NCBI RefSeq assembly: GCF_900143695.1
Contig: NZ_FRFE01000003.1
Coordinates: 62,001-126,000 of the forward strand
Length of the DNA stretch: 64,000 nucleotides
Direction: 5' to 3'
From: Desulfopila aestuarii DSM 18488
GTDB taxonomy: Bacteria > Desulfobacterota > Desulfobulbia > Desulfobulbales > Desulfocapsaceae
Positions 18,004 to 27,546 of the stretch are shown piece after piece. How positions within the stretch are numbered: the stretch's first letter is position 1; each line of letters starts with the position of its first letter. Made by a program: the position numbers and the translations under genes. The notes beneath the pieces are model-generated. The model saw nothing but the letters and a program-made list of their open reading frames with translations, had not been told where the DNA came from and did no database searches.

Positions 18004-18583
18004 AACAATTTCTCCACGGATAGTAAAACAGCATTCTCCTGAGCTATAAAGATAGCTTCAGCATAGCAAACCTACCACAACGGTCATTCTCTAACAGGAA
18101 GACAACATACCTTTATCATCGCTACGAGGTCGAGAAAATTTCTGTCAAACAGCATAGAATGCATAACATAATGCCTTATCGTCTTTCTCTTCAGGCCCTG
18201 CAACGCTTGTGAACTTCATATGACAACAGGGTTCTGGTAAAATGCTTGGACTCGAAATCCTCAAAGCACCATGGAACATGATAAAATTTGTGATGGAACT
18301 TGAACCCGTCACAGAAGACCCGTGGGCCGAAGCAGCATTCTGATCGGTTCTTGGCTTCAGCCCCCTGCCGGCATCTCCTCTGCCTGCCGGTTCAGCTCAT
18401 GGCCCGTCAGGCAATTTCATGATGATGAAATGTAACCATTGATAGCCCACTCTCTCTGTATCAATATTGAAGTGCCACATCATCTAAAGATTGCGGTTGC
18501 CAATCGTTTTTCTCCATGCTAAATTGCAAACGATTCTCATTTTCAATTACAACATCTTTCATCAACTTACTATTCTTGTAGCA
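18004..18583. other. Intergenic region with a Fur-box-like site
   Basis: Carries divergent promoters. A 33-codon frame at 18242-18343 (MLGLEILKAPWNMIKF...) lacks a clear ribosome binding site and is not called. A small hairpin TTTCAT/ATGAAA lies near 18416-18431. The right end holds the Fur-like operator listed separately. Confidence 0.4.
18526..18544 (-). promoter_or_regulatory. Candidate Fur box upstream of membrane protein gene
   Basis: Read on the minus strand the site is GAAAATGAGAATCGTTTGC, which matches the classical 19-base Fur consensus GATAATGATAATCATTATC at 14 positions. It ends 39 bases before the start codon at 18584, a natural operator position. Fur-type control by iron is inferred, not shown. 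Confidence 0.45.
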
Positions 18584-19432
18584 ATGAATTTCCTTTACGA
18601 AAAAATTACCTTTATTTTTGACCCGCTGCACCATTTCTGGGAGCATGAGAAACTGTCGAGAAAAATCTCGATTATGCTGGTATTGTTTTTCGTGCTAAGT
18701 CTTCTGGCCATTGAGGCAAAGCGGCTAGGCATACTTACCGGCCCGTTGTTTAGCTTTGTTCCAACCAACCATTTTTATGCTATATCGGCAGCGTTTACCG
18801 TAGTCCTGATTCTCGAGGTCATCAGCCTGGTCTTTACCCTGCCCTGTTCGTTTTCACGCTCAGTGGGAAAACAGTTTGAGATTCTCTCGCTTATCCTTCT
18901 ACGAAATGCCTTTAAGGAATTATCGAAATTCCCGGAACCGCTCACCTTTCACGGCAACCAGGAGGCCGTGCTACGCATTCTCTCTGACGGCTTTGGCGCC
19001 CTCTTAGTCTTTGGTCTTCTCGGCTGCTATTACCTCGTTCAGACCAAGGCCGCAGAAAAGGCAATGCGTCCCACCGATCTCTACGCCTTTGTCGCTGCCA
19101 AAAAAGGCATTGCCCTGACACTGCTCGGCATCTTTATCTACATGGGATTGCACAGCCTCACCGCCACTCTTGCCGGCCGGGAACATACCGATTTTCTGCA
19201 CCAATTCTATACAGTGCTAATCCTGACAGACATTCTGCTGGTACTCATTTCTCAATGCTTTCAGCCATCGTTTTATGCCGTGTTCAGGAACTCAGGATTT
19301 GCCCTTTCAACCCTCATCATCCGGATAGCACTGGCCGCACCACCTTATTACAACGTCCTGCTTGGGCTTGCGGCAGCAATCTTTGCTATTCTGCTGACCT
19401 TGACCAGCAGCAGGTTGTTTGGCAAAAAATAG
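18584..19432 (+). CDS. Membrane protein of unknown function
   Basis: 282 residues, not recognised. At least five hydrophobic helices: ~31-47, 68-90, 140-158, 180-198, 207-225 and a C-terminal pair (~240-275). A charged first stretch (MNFLYEKITFIFDPLHHFWEHEKLSRK) faces the cytoplasm. An upstream in-frame start at 18491 would add 31 residues but would run through the Fur-like site, so the ATG at 18584 is used. The candidate operator hints at iron-responsive expression. No transporter signature was seen. Confidence 0.7.
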   Translation: MNFLYEKITFIFDPLHHFWEHEKLSRKISIMLVLFFVLSLLAIEAKRLGILTGPLFSFVPTNHFYAISAAFTVVLILEVISLVFTLPCSFSRSVGKQFEILSLILLRNAFKELSKFPEPLTFHGNQEAVLRILSDGFGALLVFGLLGCYYLVQTKAAEKAMRPTDLYAFVAAKKGIALTLLGIFIYMGLHSLTATLAGREHTDFLHQFYTVLILTDILLVLISQCFQPSFYAVFRNSGFALSTLIIRIALAAPPYYNVLLGLAAAIFAILLTLTSSRLFGKK

Positions 19433-19466
19433 GATGGGAAACGGCTAATACGAGAGTTTGCAAGGA

Positions 19467-20477
19467 TTAGCCCCAAACTCCGGCAATGGCGGCATGACAG
19501 CTGGGGCAGGCTCCGCCCATAAGCCTGTTTGCCAATATGGTAAAGCCCCGGCGAGTGATAACCTCCATTTCACAAGCAGGACAACGGGTATTCTCACCGC
19601 CGCTGCCAGGGATATTGCCTTCATACACGTGAGAGAGGCCGGCTGCCAAGCCAATTTCCCGGGCCCGTTCAAGCGTTGCCAGCGGTGTACGGGGCTCCTC
19701 AATCATTTTATAGGTGGGATAAAATGCAGTGACGTGCCAGGGTATCTGCGAATCGATTCCCGCCAGAAATGCAGCAATGTCCCTCAGTTCAGCAGTCGAG
19801 TCGTTACGACCGGGAATGAGCAACGTGGTTACTTCTACCCAGACCCCCAACTCATACATCAGTCGCACTGAATCCAGTACCGGCTGCAGCCTGGCGCCAC
19901 AGACTGATTTATAGAAATCGTCTCGAAACGACTTGATATCGATATTGATGCCAGTAAGCACCGGAGCCAGCAACCGGGTTGTCTGCTCACTCATATAGCC
20001 GTTGGAGACAAAGATGTTGCCGATATTGTTCTCGACAGCAAGCAGACAACAGTCGTAGGCAAATTCAAAGAAGATTGTCGGTTCAACATAGGTGTAACTG
20101 ATGGTTCTGCAGCCTGCGGCCGAAGCTGCGGCAACAACCTGCTCCGGACTGCGATCTACACAAAACCGTCCAGGGTCATCATCTTTCCCCACTTGGGAAA
20201 TGGACGCATTCTGGCAATGCAGACAGTGGAAATTGCAGCCTCGGGTAGAAATGGAATAGGAGAGCGAACCGGGAAATAGGTGGAAAAGAGGTTTCTTTTC
20301 GACAGGATCAATATGTTCGGCGACCAACTTGCCGTACACCAGGCTGTACAGCTCGCCGTTACGGTTTTCACGAACTCTGCAGAGCCCGCGACGTCCAGTT
20401 TTTATTCTACAGTGATGGCAACAGAGATTACAACGTACCTGCCCGTCGTGGCTGGTATACAGCCTTGCCTTTTGCAT
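19467..20477 (-). CDS. amrS: AmmeMemoRadiSam system radical SAM enzyme AmrS
   Basis: 336 residues. The radical SAM motif CNFHCLHC has cysteines 81, 85 and 88 (CX3CX2C). The N-terminus carries the extra CNLCCHHCRIKTGRRGLCRVREN motif of AmrS, and the C-terminus ends in a zinc-ribbon-like pair (CPACEMEVITRRG... CPSCHA). The family is usually encoded with AmmeMemoRadiSam A/B partners, which are absent here; its substrate is not established. It converges with the unknown membrane protein gene. Confidence 0.88.
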   Translation of the reverse strand: MQKARLYTSHDGQVRCNLCCHHCRIKTGRRGLCRVRENRNGELYSLVYGKLVAEHIDPVEKKPLFHLFPGSLSYSISTRGCNFHCLHCQNASISQVGKDDDPGRFCVDRSPEQVVAAASAAGCRTISYTYVEPTIFFEFAYDCCLLAVENNIGNIFVSNGYMSEQTTRLLAPVLTGINIDIKSFRDDFYKSVCGARLQPVLDSVRLMYELGVWVEVTTLLIPGRNDSTAELRDIAAFLAGIDSQIPWHVTAFYPTYKMIEEPRTPLATLERAREIGLAAGLSHVYEGNIPGSGGENTRCPACEMEVITRRGFTILANRLMGGACPSCHAAIAGVWG

Positions 20478-20564
20478 GACGTGTCTCCGGCATGATTTAC
20501 GCCTTGATCAAAAAACAGCAGACGTTCCGGTCTTTAACGGGTCGTTTGAACATCCTCATGACTA

Positions 20565-20747
20565 TTAAGCCTGACGCTGCACCCGTTCTCTCATGGCCCG
20601 CATCATCTTGGTCAGAAAAAACTCACTCTCTGCTCTATCATCATCCATCCTGGACCAGAGGGTTCTCTGACCGGGATGAGGTATCTGCAATTTCCCTCCG
20701 CCCATGCGTTCTATCCTGAGGATTCCCTCCATATGCCATTTTTTCAT
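20565..20747 (-). CDS. Small hypothetical protein
   Basis: 60 residues from ATG at 20747, starting MKKWHMEGILRIERMGGG. The reason to list it is a strong AAGGAGG Shine-Dalgarno 3-4 bases before that ATG. The rest is charged and Arg-rich (SRMDDDRAESEFF, MMRAMRERVQRQA) and matches no family I recognise. It lies alone in the gap between amrS and bpt on the same strand as both. Confidence 0.4.
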   Translation of the reverse strand: MKKWHMEGILRIERMGGGKLQIPHPGQRTLWSRMDDDRAESEFFLTKMMRAMRERVQRQA

Positions 20748-21110
20748 CCCCCCTCCTTGTGCACGCCTGAATCCGTTCCGCAAAGTGTGCATAGATGGCG
20801 CCCGTCCGGATGCGAGCATTTCCCCCTGCAACAAAAGGTCAGGAATAATGTGCTACGGTAGATATAGAGCCAGTTTACAACTATAGGGATTATCCTATCA
20901 CAAACAAAAGCTGGTCGTCAAATGGATAGAGAATAATTTCAAAAATACACGCCACGTATTTATCCGGTATTGCGGCAAATACAGTTCAGCATGCCGCCAT
21001 CTCCACCTTATTTTGCCAAGGAATGAGCATGTCAGGAAATATGTAATTTAATATTAACACAACATTTCAGCATATTGAGCGACAATTAAGAAACGGAGGC
21101 CTTCCGGCCA
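20748..21110. other. Intergenic region downstream of bpt
   Basis: AT-rich stretch with no ORF I would support. On the minus strand GGCCGGAAGGCC followed by TCCGTTTCTTAATT (~21084-21109) could act as a weak terminator for the gdhA-bpt unit. Confidence 0.35.
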
Positions 21111-21959
21111 TCAGTCGGCAAGATGCCAAATACCATTCTCAAACAATTCGTGCGGTCTGAACTTTTGCTTATAGCTCATTGCCCTGACATCAGGGATATA
21201 GTAGCCCAGATAAAGATATTCGATTCCGAACTCGAGACAGAGATCGATGAGGGTGAGAATATTGAAGGTGCCGAGACTACGCCTGCTCTCGTCCGGATCG
21301 AAATAGAAATAGACGGCATTCATCCAGCTCTCCCCAAGATCGATGATCGAGCCTCCCACCAGTTGCCCATCAAGACGGAACTCGACTCTCATCGAATCGA
21401 CGATACTGTTGCAGAAGAAACCTCCGTAATAACCATCGGCGCTATTATACTCCTGGGGATACCGTGCCTCCAGGAATCGACCGCAAAGATCGAGGTTTTC
21501 GCGATCCATGTTCACCCGGTCAAAACGCACCTCGATATCACAGTTTTTCTTCGCTATTCGCCGCTGAGTGCGGTTCGGTTGGAACAACTTTGGCCGCAAC
21601 CGGATGGGGATGCAGCCCTGGCACTCGTGGCAGCGCATGGCATAGAGACAGTTGCCGTTGCGCCGGTATCCCGCTGCCAGGAACAGCTCCATGGCACGAT
21701 CGGTCAACGGCCCGAACATCGCCTGATAAAATCGAGCGATATAGGGCAACCCATAGGGACATTCCGTCTTCAGCTCGACAAAATATCGGTCCACCCGGTG
21801 TTGGAGCCGCACAAATTCGGCGGCACAGCGCTGATCGTACTCCGTCGTCACAGCCATCCCCTCACATCTTGCCTCCGCATGAGCGGAACACGCCGATTTC
21901 ATCCCGCTGTCATCAGTCCTATCAATCGACAGCTCCGCCCATTCTTTTTTGCCTGTCAC
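21111..21959 (-). CDS. bpt: Aspartate/glutamate leucyltransferase (Bpt, leucyl/arginyl-tRNA-protein transferase family)
   Basis: 282 residues with a GTG start. The ATE-family N-terminal Cys site CPYGLPYIARFYQAMFG and CHECQGCIPIRL (the CxxC pattern), and the C-terminal GNAT-like part (GGSIIDLGESWMNAVYFYFDP... YLYLGYYIPDVRAMSYKQKFRP), are all clear. It transfers leucine from Leu-tRNA to N-terminal Asp/Glu for ClpS/ClpAP degradation. The first ~35 residues are extra relative to many homologues, so an internal Met at ~35 could be the real start. It overlaps the gdhA stop (GTGA). Confidence 0.88.
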   Translation of the reverse strand: MTGKKEWAELSIDRTDDSGMKSACSAHAEARCEGMAVTTEYDQRCAAEFVRLQHRVDRYFVELKTECPYGLPYIARFYQAMFGPLTDRAMELFLAAGYRRNGNCLYAMRCHECQGCIPIRLRPKLFQPNRTQRRIAKKNCDIEVRFDRVNMDRENLDLCGRFLEARYPQEYNSADGYYGGFFCNSIVDSMRVEFRLDGQLVGGSIIDLGESWMNAVYFYFDPDESRRSLGTFNILTLIDLCLEFGIEYLYLGYYIPDVRAMSYKQKFRPHELFENGIWHLAD

Positions 21960-23305
21960 ACCAACCCCTGATCGAGCATGGCGTTAACCACCTTAGTAAA
22001 GCCCGCGATGTTGGCGCCCACCAGATAATTCTGCCCAGCCCCATATTCGGAAGCGGCATCAAGGCAGGTCTTATGAATCGATTTCATGATATGTTTGAGG
22101 CGCGCGTCCACTTCCTCGCGTGGCCAGGAAAGTCGCATGGAGTTCTGCGCCATCTCAAGTCCTGAAACGGCAACTCCTCCCGCATTGGCCGCTTTGCCCG
22201 GAGCATAGAGCAACCCGTTGTCCAGCAGGATGTCAATGGCCTCCGGAGTGCTGGGCATATTCGCCCCCTCACTCACCAGAAAAACGCCGCCAGCCACAAG
22301 ATGAGCCGCATCCTGTTTGTTGATCTCGTTTTGGGTGGCACAGGGCATAGCGCAATCAGCTTTGTGCGCCCAAATGGGATTTGCATCCTGGTTCGCATCT
22401 ACCGGTGTATAGACAGCCTCAGGATATTGCTTGGCATATTCGGCTATCCGGCCCCGCTGGATATTTTTCAGCTGCTTGACGTAATCGAGCTTTTCCTTCG
22501 TGATACCCGCCTCATCATAAATATAACCCGATGAATCGGAGAGAGTTACCACCTTGCCACCTAGCTGGAGAATTTTTTCGGTAGTGAACTGTGCCACATT
22601 ACCTGAGCCGGATACCAGACAGGTCTTGCCCTCCATAGTCTGCCCGCGGGTGGCGAGCATCTCGGCAGCAAAATAGACATTGCCGTAACCGGTGGCCTCG
22701 GGTCGGATAAGGCTGCCCCCCCAGGCCAGGCTTTTGCCGGTCAAAACCCCGGTGAACTCATTTTTCAGTTTCTTGTACATACCAAACAGATAGCCGATCT
22801 CGCGGGCACCCACCCCGATATCACCGGCAGGTACGTCAGTATTGGGGCCGATATGCCGGTACAGCTCTGCCATGAACGATTGACAAAAACGCATCACCTC
22901 GCCATCCGATTTGCCTTTGGGATTAAAATCCGAACCTCCTTTGCCCCCACCCATGGCAAGCGTTGTCAGGGAATTTTTAAAGACCTGTTCAAAGGCGAGG
23001 AACTTGATAATCCCAAGATTGACCGATGGGTGAAACCTGAGACCGCCCTTGTATGGTCCGAGAGCACTGTTCATCTCGACCCGAAAGCCTCGGTTGACCT
23101 GAACCTGGCCATCATCGTCCATCCATGGCACCCGGAACATGATCACCCGCTCCGGCTCTGTTATACGCTTTAACACCGCCTGCTGCCGGTATTCCATATT
23201 ACGGTCCAGCACAGGCTTGACCGTTTCTACCACCTCCTGAACGGCTTGATGAAACTCCCGCTGCTCAGGATCACGCTCCTTGATCAGACTCATTATCTGT
23301 TCCAT
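21956..23305 (-). CDS. gdhA: NADP-specific glutamate dehydrogenase
   Basis: 449 residues, the hexameric GdhA length. Substrate motifs: RVPWMDDDGQVQVNRGFRV, GPYKGGLRFHP, the catalytic-lysine region TLAMGGGKGGSDFNPKGKSD, and VPAGDIGVGAREIGY. The Rossmann part has VSGSGNVAQFTTEK, and PCATQNEI follows. It assimilates ammonium into 2-oxoglutarate. First gene of a two-gene unit with bpt. Confidence 0.96.
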   Translation of the reverse strand: MEQIMSLIKERDPEQREFHQAVQEVVETVKPVLDRNMEYRQQAVLKRITEPERVIMFRVPWMDDDGQVQVNRGFRVEMNSALGPYKGGLRFHPSVNLGIIKFLAFEQVFKNSLTTLAMGGGKGGSDFNPKGKSDGEVMRFCQSFMAELYRHIGPNTDVPAGDIGVGAREIGYLFGMYKKLKNEFTGVLTGKSLAWGGSLIRPEATGYGNVYFAAEMLATRGQTMEGKTCLVSGSGNVAQFTTEKILQLGGKVVTLSDSSGYIYDEAGITKEKLDYVKQLKNIQRGRIAEYAKQYPEAVYTPVDANQDANPIWAHKADCAMPCATQNEINKQDAAHLVAGGVFLVSEGANMPSTPEAIDILLDNGLLYAPGKAANAGGVAVSGLEMAQNSMRLSWPREEVDARLKHIMKSIHKTCLDAASEYGAGQNYLVGANIAGFTKVVNAMLDQGLV

Positions 23306-23375
23306 CTCTCGCTCCTATTGTATTTTTTTCAAACCGGTATCGGCCTGGCGCCATCCATCAGTTACCGGTGATCTT

Positions 23376-26300
23376 TTACCCATTATACATCCTTTTTCCT
23401 TCAACAGTGCAATGCGGGCCATCAGCTCTCTCACCGGGCAACCCGCATCCCTCTGAACGTTTACCGTCACATTTCATATGAAGCGGCTCAGTAAAATGGA
23501 CGTGGCGGACATAGTGCAGGTTGGCTCCCTGTACATGCGGTTGGGCCGAAAGCCAGGACCAGTCGAGAAATTCCTGTCCCCTTGTCCGTAGAATTCCCTC
23601 CTCCTGGTTCTCTGTGATAGTAAGATAGGGAATACCTAAGGAGGTTATGTTCTGGAAGAAATGAGAGCCCTGGGAGGGATCGACTTTCAGTAGACGGCCC
23701 CGCAGTTCAATTATGGCCGCAACACCTGAAATGTCGATCCACTGCACCGGTATCCCAAGCCATGGATCGGCCGATCCCCAGCGACCGGGACCGATCAACA
23801 GATATGGCCGCTTTTCGGCTGCCAGCCTACGATTGACCACTCCTATCTCCGTCGCTATCTGGCGTGTTTTCGACGAGGTGAAATTGTCCGGGTCAACATA
23901 AACGATATCGAAGATATCCGAAAAATTGCCGTGACCAAGCGAGTTTTGTGAATAACAGAACGCTTTTTCAAGATCACCATCACATATCTGCACTTCCACA
24001 CGTTCGCCGCCTGTCACCATCGGTCGGATTTGGAGAAAATAGAAAGTGGACTTCTCGATCTCAGGATGGAGGGTCACCGCAAATTCAATCTCCACCTCAC
24101 CGCCCATTCCGGCTCGCCCCAGCACCAGAAGTTCATGAACGATTTTCGCCAGCGGGTAGCTTGTGTACTTCAGCAGCTGGGCAAAGGTCAGGACCTTCAA
24201 ACCAGGCAGGTCAGCATCGCGAATCCGGTCTTCATCCGCAATATAGGTCGAAGACAACATCTGCACCGGCAGCTCGGCCGCCGCATCCTGAACACTTCTT
24301 CGCACCAGGTTCGAACTGTAGCGCTGCAGACATGTGTTCTGCCGCATATCGAGGGCATAAAAATGGCGCTGGCAATTCACCAGCATATCGTCGACTGAGG
24401 AAAACTGGAGCAATCTTTTGGGATGGGCGGGAGAAAAACGTAAAGACTTCTCCCCCTCAACCACCGTCTTGCCGATACCGAGTGCGATATGGGCTATGCC
24501 CTCTTCCGCCCTCATCCCCAGCACCGGATAATAATTATGAGACTGGGCCACCCCGGAGATAGCCGGATACCAGGAACCGCCGTGGTCACGGCCCACCACC
24601 TGTTGGATAATCACCGCCATGGAATCGTCACGGCCCACATTCGAACTCTGGGAAAAGGCCCGTGGGCTCTCGAACCAGGTCGAGGCATAAACCAGCTTCA
24701 CTGCACTTTCCAGCTGGCTCAGCCGCTCATGGAAATCCGGATGGTTATTGGCCAGGAAATAGGTGGAGTACAACCCGGCGTAGGGCCGGAACTGGGCATC
24801 CTCCAGGAGACTCGAAGAGCGCACCGACAGTGGCCCCTCGGTCTTCTTCAGATAGGCCGACAGCTCCTTTCTGAGCCAGGCGGGCAATGTCGCATCGAGA
24901 AACAGATCAGCCACCATCTCATCGGCCATCTTGGCCTGATACGCCAGACTATTTTCGGCCACAAAGGCATCAAAACCATCGGCAGTAATCACACAGGTTT
25001 TGGGAATCGTCACCGGGAATCTGGTCAGGATCGATTCTTTATCATGAATGGACTGCAGGCAGGCCCACATGAAAGCCTGGCCGCGGGCCTTGCCACCCAT
25101 GGAGCCACTGCCGATCTTGACGAAATCCATGACATCAGGGTCATAACCGCTCTGCTTAAACTTAACCACAACCCCCTGCTGGCGCAGCTTTCTCAGAGAG
25201 TGCACCTTATACACAAGGTCGTCACGCATATCGGCAATACTTGCGATATCCGCAATATATTCGTTATGCAGACGCCGGGCCAGGGCCACCTCAGCCCGTG
25301 CCATCACCCAGTTGGAAAAATGATTACGCTTGGCGTGATATTCAAGCGACTCGTCAGGTATGACCCGTAGTTTCTCCTCAAATTCGAGAAGATTGGATGC
25401 GTGACCGATGGCTGTCTCGTCCGGCATCCGAAAGACGAAATCACCAAAACCAAGGTAGTTCAGGAAAAACGCATGCAGCTCGTCACGAATTACCGGGGAG
25501 TTCTTATCGATGAATATCGCCGGCACCTTTTCCGCACGGGTCTTGTTCTCCGGTTCCGAACTCACCATCAGCAGTGGCAGATCGTGGATTTCGTTTCGGA
25601 TATGCTCTAAAAACGAAAATCCGGCGTCGGCATCAAGCTCCCCATCTTTTCGAAACCGGGCATCGGAGATGACCGCAAAGACATAGGGCCGATACCGTTC
25701 ATAGAGACGCATTGCCTCTTCGTAATTGGTGGCCATGAGGATCTTCGGTCGAGCCCGCATCCTGAGCAGACGATGCCGTTCATTGAGGCTCTCATCCAGT
25801 ACTGACTGGGTCTGCCGCACCACCTCCCGGTAAATGAGCGGCAGAAAGATCGAGCGGTAAACAGGAGAATCCTCCACATAGATGATAACCCGCACCATGG
25901 CACGCGCTATATCGGCATCGACATTACGGTGGTCTTCCACATTCTTGATAATGGCAAGCAAGAGGTCAGCCTCACAGCACCACAGGAAAACCCGATCGAC
26001 ACCGTAGGCATCGACCTTTTCCACAAAGGTCGAACGAAGATTATGGGCCAGAAGCACTACCTGGATATCGGGACGAATTTTCTTTATTTCGCCGCCCAGC
26101 TCAAAGGCATCCATGCTGCCGAGGTAGGGCATGGTAAGAACCATGTCGAAAGGAACCTTTCGGATTATTTCCAATGCCTCCTCTGCAGTGGAGACCCTGG
26201 TAATGCGGGGAGCCTTGGAAAGATTGAGACCGTGATACTCGTTGATCAGCCGGGTGGCCAGACTGCCGTCCTCCTCCATAAGAAAAGCGTCATAGAGACT

Positions 26301-26402
26301 GGAGACCAGTAGAATCTCCTGAACCTTGAACTGCATCAGCTCATGGAAAATCTTGAAGTGCGGGTCGAAATCTGGAACAACCCTGCCTGAGTCAAGAAAC
26401 AT
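23376..26402 (-). CDS. Receiver-like / PEP-pyruvate-binding (PPDK ATP-grasp) fusion protein
   Basis: 1008 residues. The N-terminal ~330 residues look like two degenerate response-regulator-like folds (VQEILLVSSLYDAFLMEEDG; VIIYVEDSPVYRSIFLPLI and EPENKTRAEKVPAIFIDKN). From ~430 a pyruvate phosphate dikinase/PEP synthase ATP-binding domain follows (KIGSGSMGGKARGQAF, GPLSVRSSSLLEDAQFRPYAGLYST, AVIIQQVVGRDHGG, FYFLQIRPM). The catalytic His swivelling domain and PEP barrel of PPDK are not seen, so it may phosphorylate or bind nucleotide rather than make PEP. Role unknown. It lies 70 bases downstream of no partner and 110 bases from the NosL-cluster membrane gene. Confidence 0.75.
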   Translation of the reverse strand: MFLDSGRVVPDFDPHFKIFHELMQFKVQEILLVSSLYDAFLMEEDGSLATRLINEYHGLNLSKAPRITRVSTAEEALEIIRKVPFDMVLTMPYLGSMDAFELGGEIKKIRPDIQVVLLAHNLRSTFVEKVDAYGVDRVFLWCCEADLLLAIIKNVEDHRNVDADIARAMVRVIIYVEDSPVYRSIFLPLIYREVVRQTQSVLDESLNERHRLLRMRARPKILMATNYEEAMRLYERYRPYVFAVISDARFRKDGELDADAGFSFLEHIRNEIHDLPLLMVSSEPENKTRAEKVPAIFIDKNSPVIRDELHAFFLNYLGFGDFVFRMPDETAIGHASNLLEFEEKLRVIPDESLEYHAKRNHFSNWVMARAEVALARRLHNEYIADIASIADMRDDLVYKVHSLRKLRQQGVVVKFKQSGYDPDVMDFVKIGSGSMGGKARGQAFMWACLQSIHDKESILTRFPVTIPKTCVITADGFDAFVAENSLAYQAKMADEMVADLFLDATLPAWLRKELSAYLKKTEGPLSVRSSSLLEDAQFRPYAGLYSTYFLANNHPDFHERLSQLESAVKLVYASTWFESPRAFSQSSNVGRDDSMAVIIQQVVGRDHGGSWYPAISGVAQSHNYYPVLGMRAEEGIAHIALGIGKTVVEGEKSLRFSPAHPKRLLQFSSVDDMLVNCQRHFYALDMRQNTCLQRYSSNLVRRSVQDAAAELPVQMLSSTYIADEDRIRDADLPGLKVLTFAQLLKYTSYPLAKIVHELLVLGRAGMGGEVEIEFAVTLHPEIEKSTFYFLQIRPMVTGGERVEVQICDGDLEKAFCYSQNSLGHGNFSDIFDIVYVDPDNFTSSKTRQIATEIGVVNRRLAAEKRPYLLIGPGRWGSADPWLGIPVQWIDISGVAAIIELRGRLLKVDPSQGSHFFQNITSLGIPYLTITENQEEGILRTRGQEFLDWSWLSAQPHVQGANLHYVRHVHFTEPLHMKCDGKRSEGCGLPGERADGPHCTVEGKRMYNG

Positions 26403-26513
26403 AGCAGCCTGTTAAAAGATTATGTCCGGCTTTCACGGTATTCCGTGCACTCGTCCTTTTACGAGTCCATCCTACTTCAAAGTATTTCGCAACTGAGCCG
26501 GATAATCAAGGGG

Positions 26514-27542
26514 TCAGACCTCACCACCGGCAATTATATAGCGAAGCGGGGCATAACCGCTCAAAAGCAGAAAGATGATCAGCAGTATAAGAGCTGCAGG
26601 CAAAGCCGTGGCCTGAAAACGATCAACCACCGGTTCAAGGCCCTCGCGGCAGCGAACCATCTCGGCAACCCCACAGCCGGTCCCAAGAAAGGTGGCAACA
26701 AACAGGGTCAGGTAGAGAGGATATCCTATATAGTTATATTCAGCCTGAATGATATCAAACGGGCACCTATGTGACGGCATAGCATAGATATAGGAGGAAA
26801 AAAAGATGGTAATCGCCCAGAGTGAAACGACAAAAAAGAGGGCCCAGCAACATGCGTAGAACCCCATGGGCCAACACCTTACCCTACCGGTTGTTTGCGA
26901 GATTCGTCGTTGCAGCCAAATGCCCATACCAATCAGCAACATGGCCAGGGAATAGAAAAGTGAGAGCAGGAGCGGAACGGAAAACGGGTTGAGCAGATTG
27001 AAACCGTCATTTTCAGCTGGACGGAACAGTACACCGCAGCAGGAGGTGATGACGTCGGGCTCAAGGGAGAAGATATACAGCGACTGGAGGGTGCCATCAA
27101 CCAGCAGCAAGGGGATTAATAGCAGCAGACAAACGTATTTCAGCCGCACCAGGGGATAGGTTTCCACCTGCAGATCGAGCCGGTGCAGCAGTAGCCAGTA
27201 GCCACAGAAAAAGACCATGACGATCTTCACAAAAAGCGCTGGAATACCGTAACCGTTTGCGGTAAACGCCCCTGTGGCGCACATCGCCCCTGCCAGCTGA
27301 CCGGAAAAACTATCAGCAGCCAGAACGAGGAGTACGAGTGAGAAGAGCTGAAAAAACAGTCCGTACTGCATGAGAGCTGACGAAAGCCAGGTCTCACCTT
27401 CGAGACAAATCTGACGCGCAGTATCGGCGTTCTGGTCCCAATAACGTAAAATCCGCACCGCACACAAGGCGGAATAAAGTCCCAAAAAAAGTGTGCCGAG
27501 AAAGCTCACCATAAGAGCGATGGCCCAGCCCTGGAGGAGCAT
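26514..27542 (-). CDS. Polytopic membrane protein of the NosL/ABC cluster
   Basis: 342 residues with about eight to nine hydrophobic helices across the length. Cysteine pairs lie in exposed loops (VITSCCGVLF, SHRCPFDI, GTGCGVAEMVRC). No named family is claimed. It directly follows the ABC ATPase gene on the same strand, so it is probably the last gene of the operon running from TlpA through NosL. It may be a membrane partner of the transporter or of a cytochrome-like assembly. Confidence 0.65.
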   Translation of the reverse strand: MLLQGWAIALMVSFLGTLFLGLYSALCAVRILRYWDQNADTARQICLEGETWLSSALMQYGLFFQLFSLVLLVLAADSFSGQLAGAMCATGAFTANGYGIPALFVKIVMVFFCGYWLLLHRLDLQVETYPLVRLKYVCLLLLIPLLLVDGTLQSLYIFSLEPDVITSCCGVLFRPAENDGFNLLNPFSVPLLLSLFYSLAMLLIGMGIWLQRRISQTTGRVRCWPMGFYACCWALFFVVSLWAITIFFSSYIYAMPSHRCPFDIIQAEYNYIGYPLYLTLFVATFLGTGCGVAEMVRCREGLEPVVDRFQATALPAALILLIIFLLLSGYAPLRYIIAGGEV

Positions 27543-27546
27543 GACT

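Noticed and set aside
18242-18343. 33-codon frame starting MLGLEILKAPW
   Set aside because: No Shine-Dalgarno, no family, and no neighbour to be coupled with.
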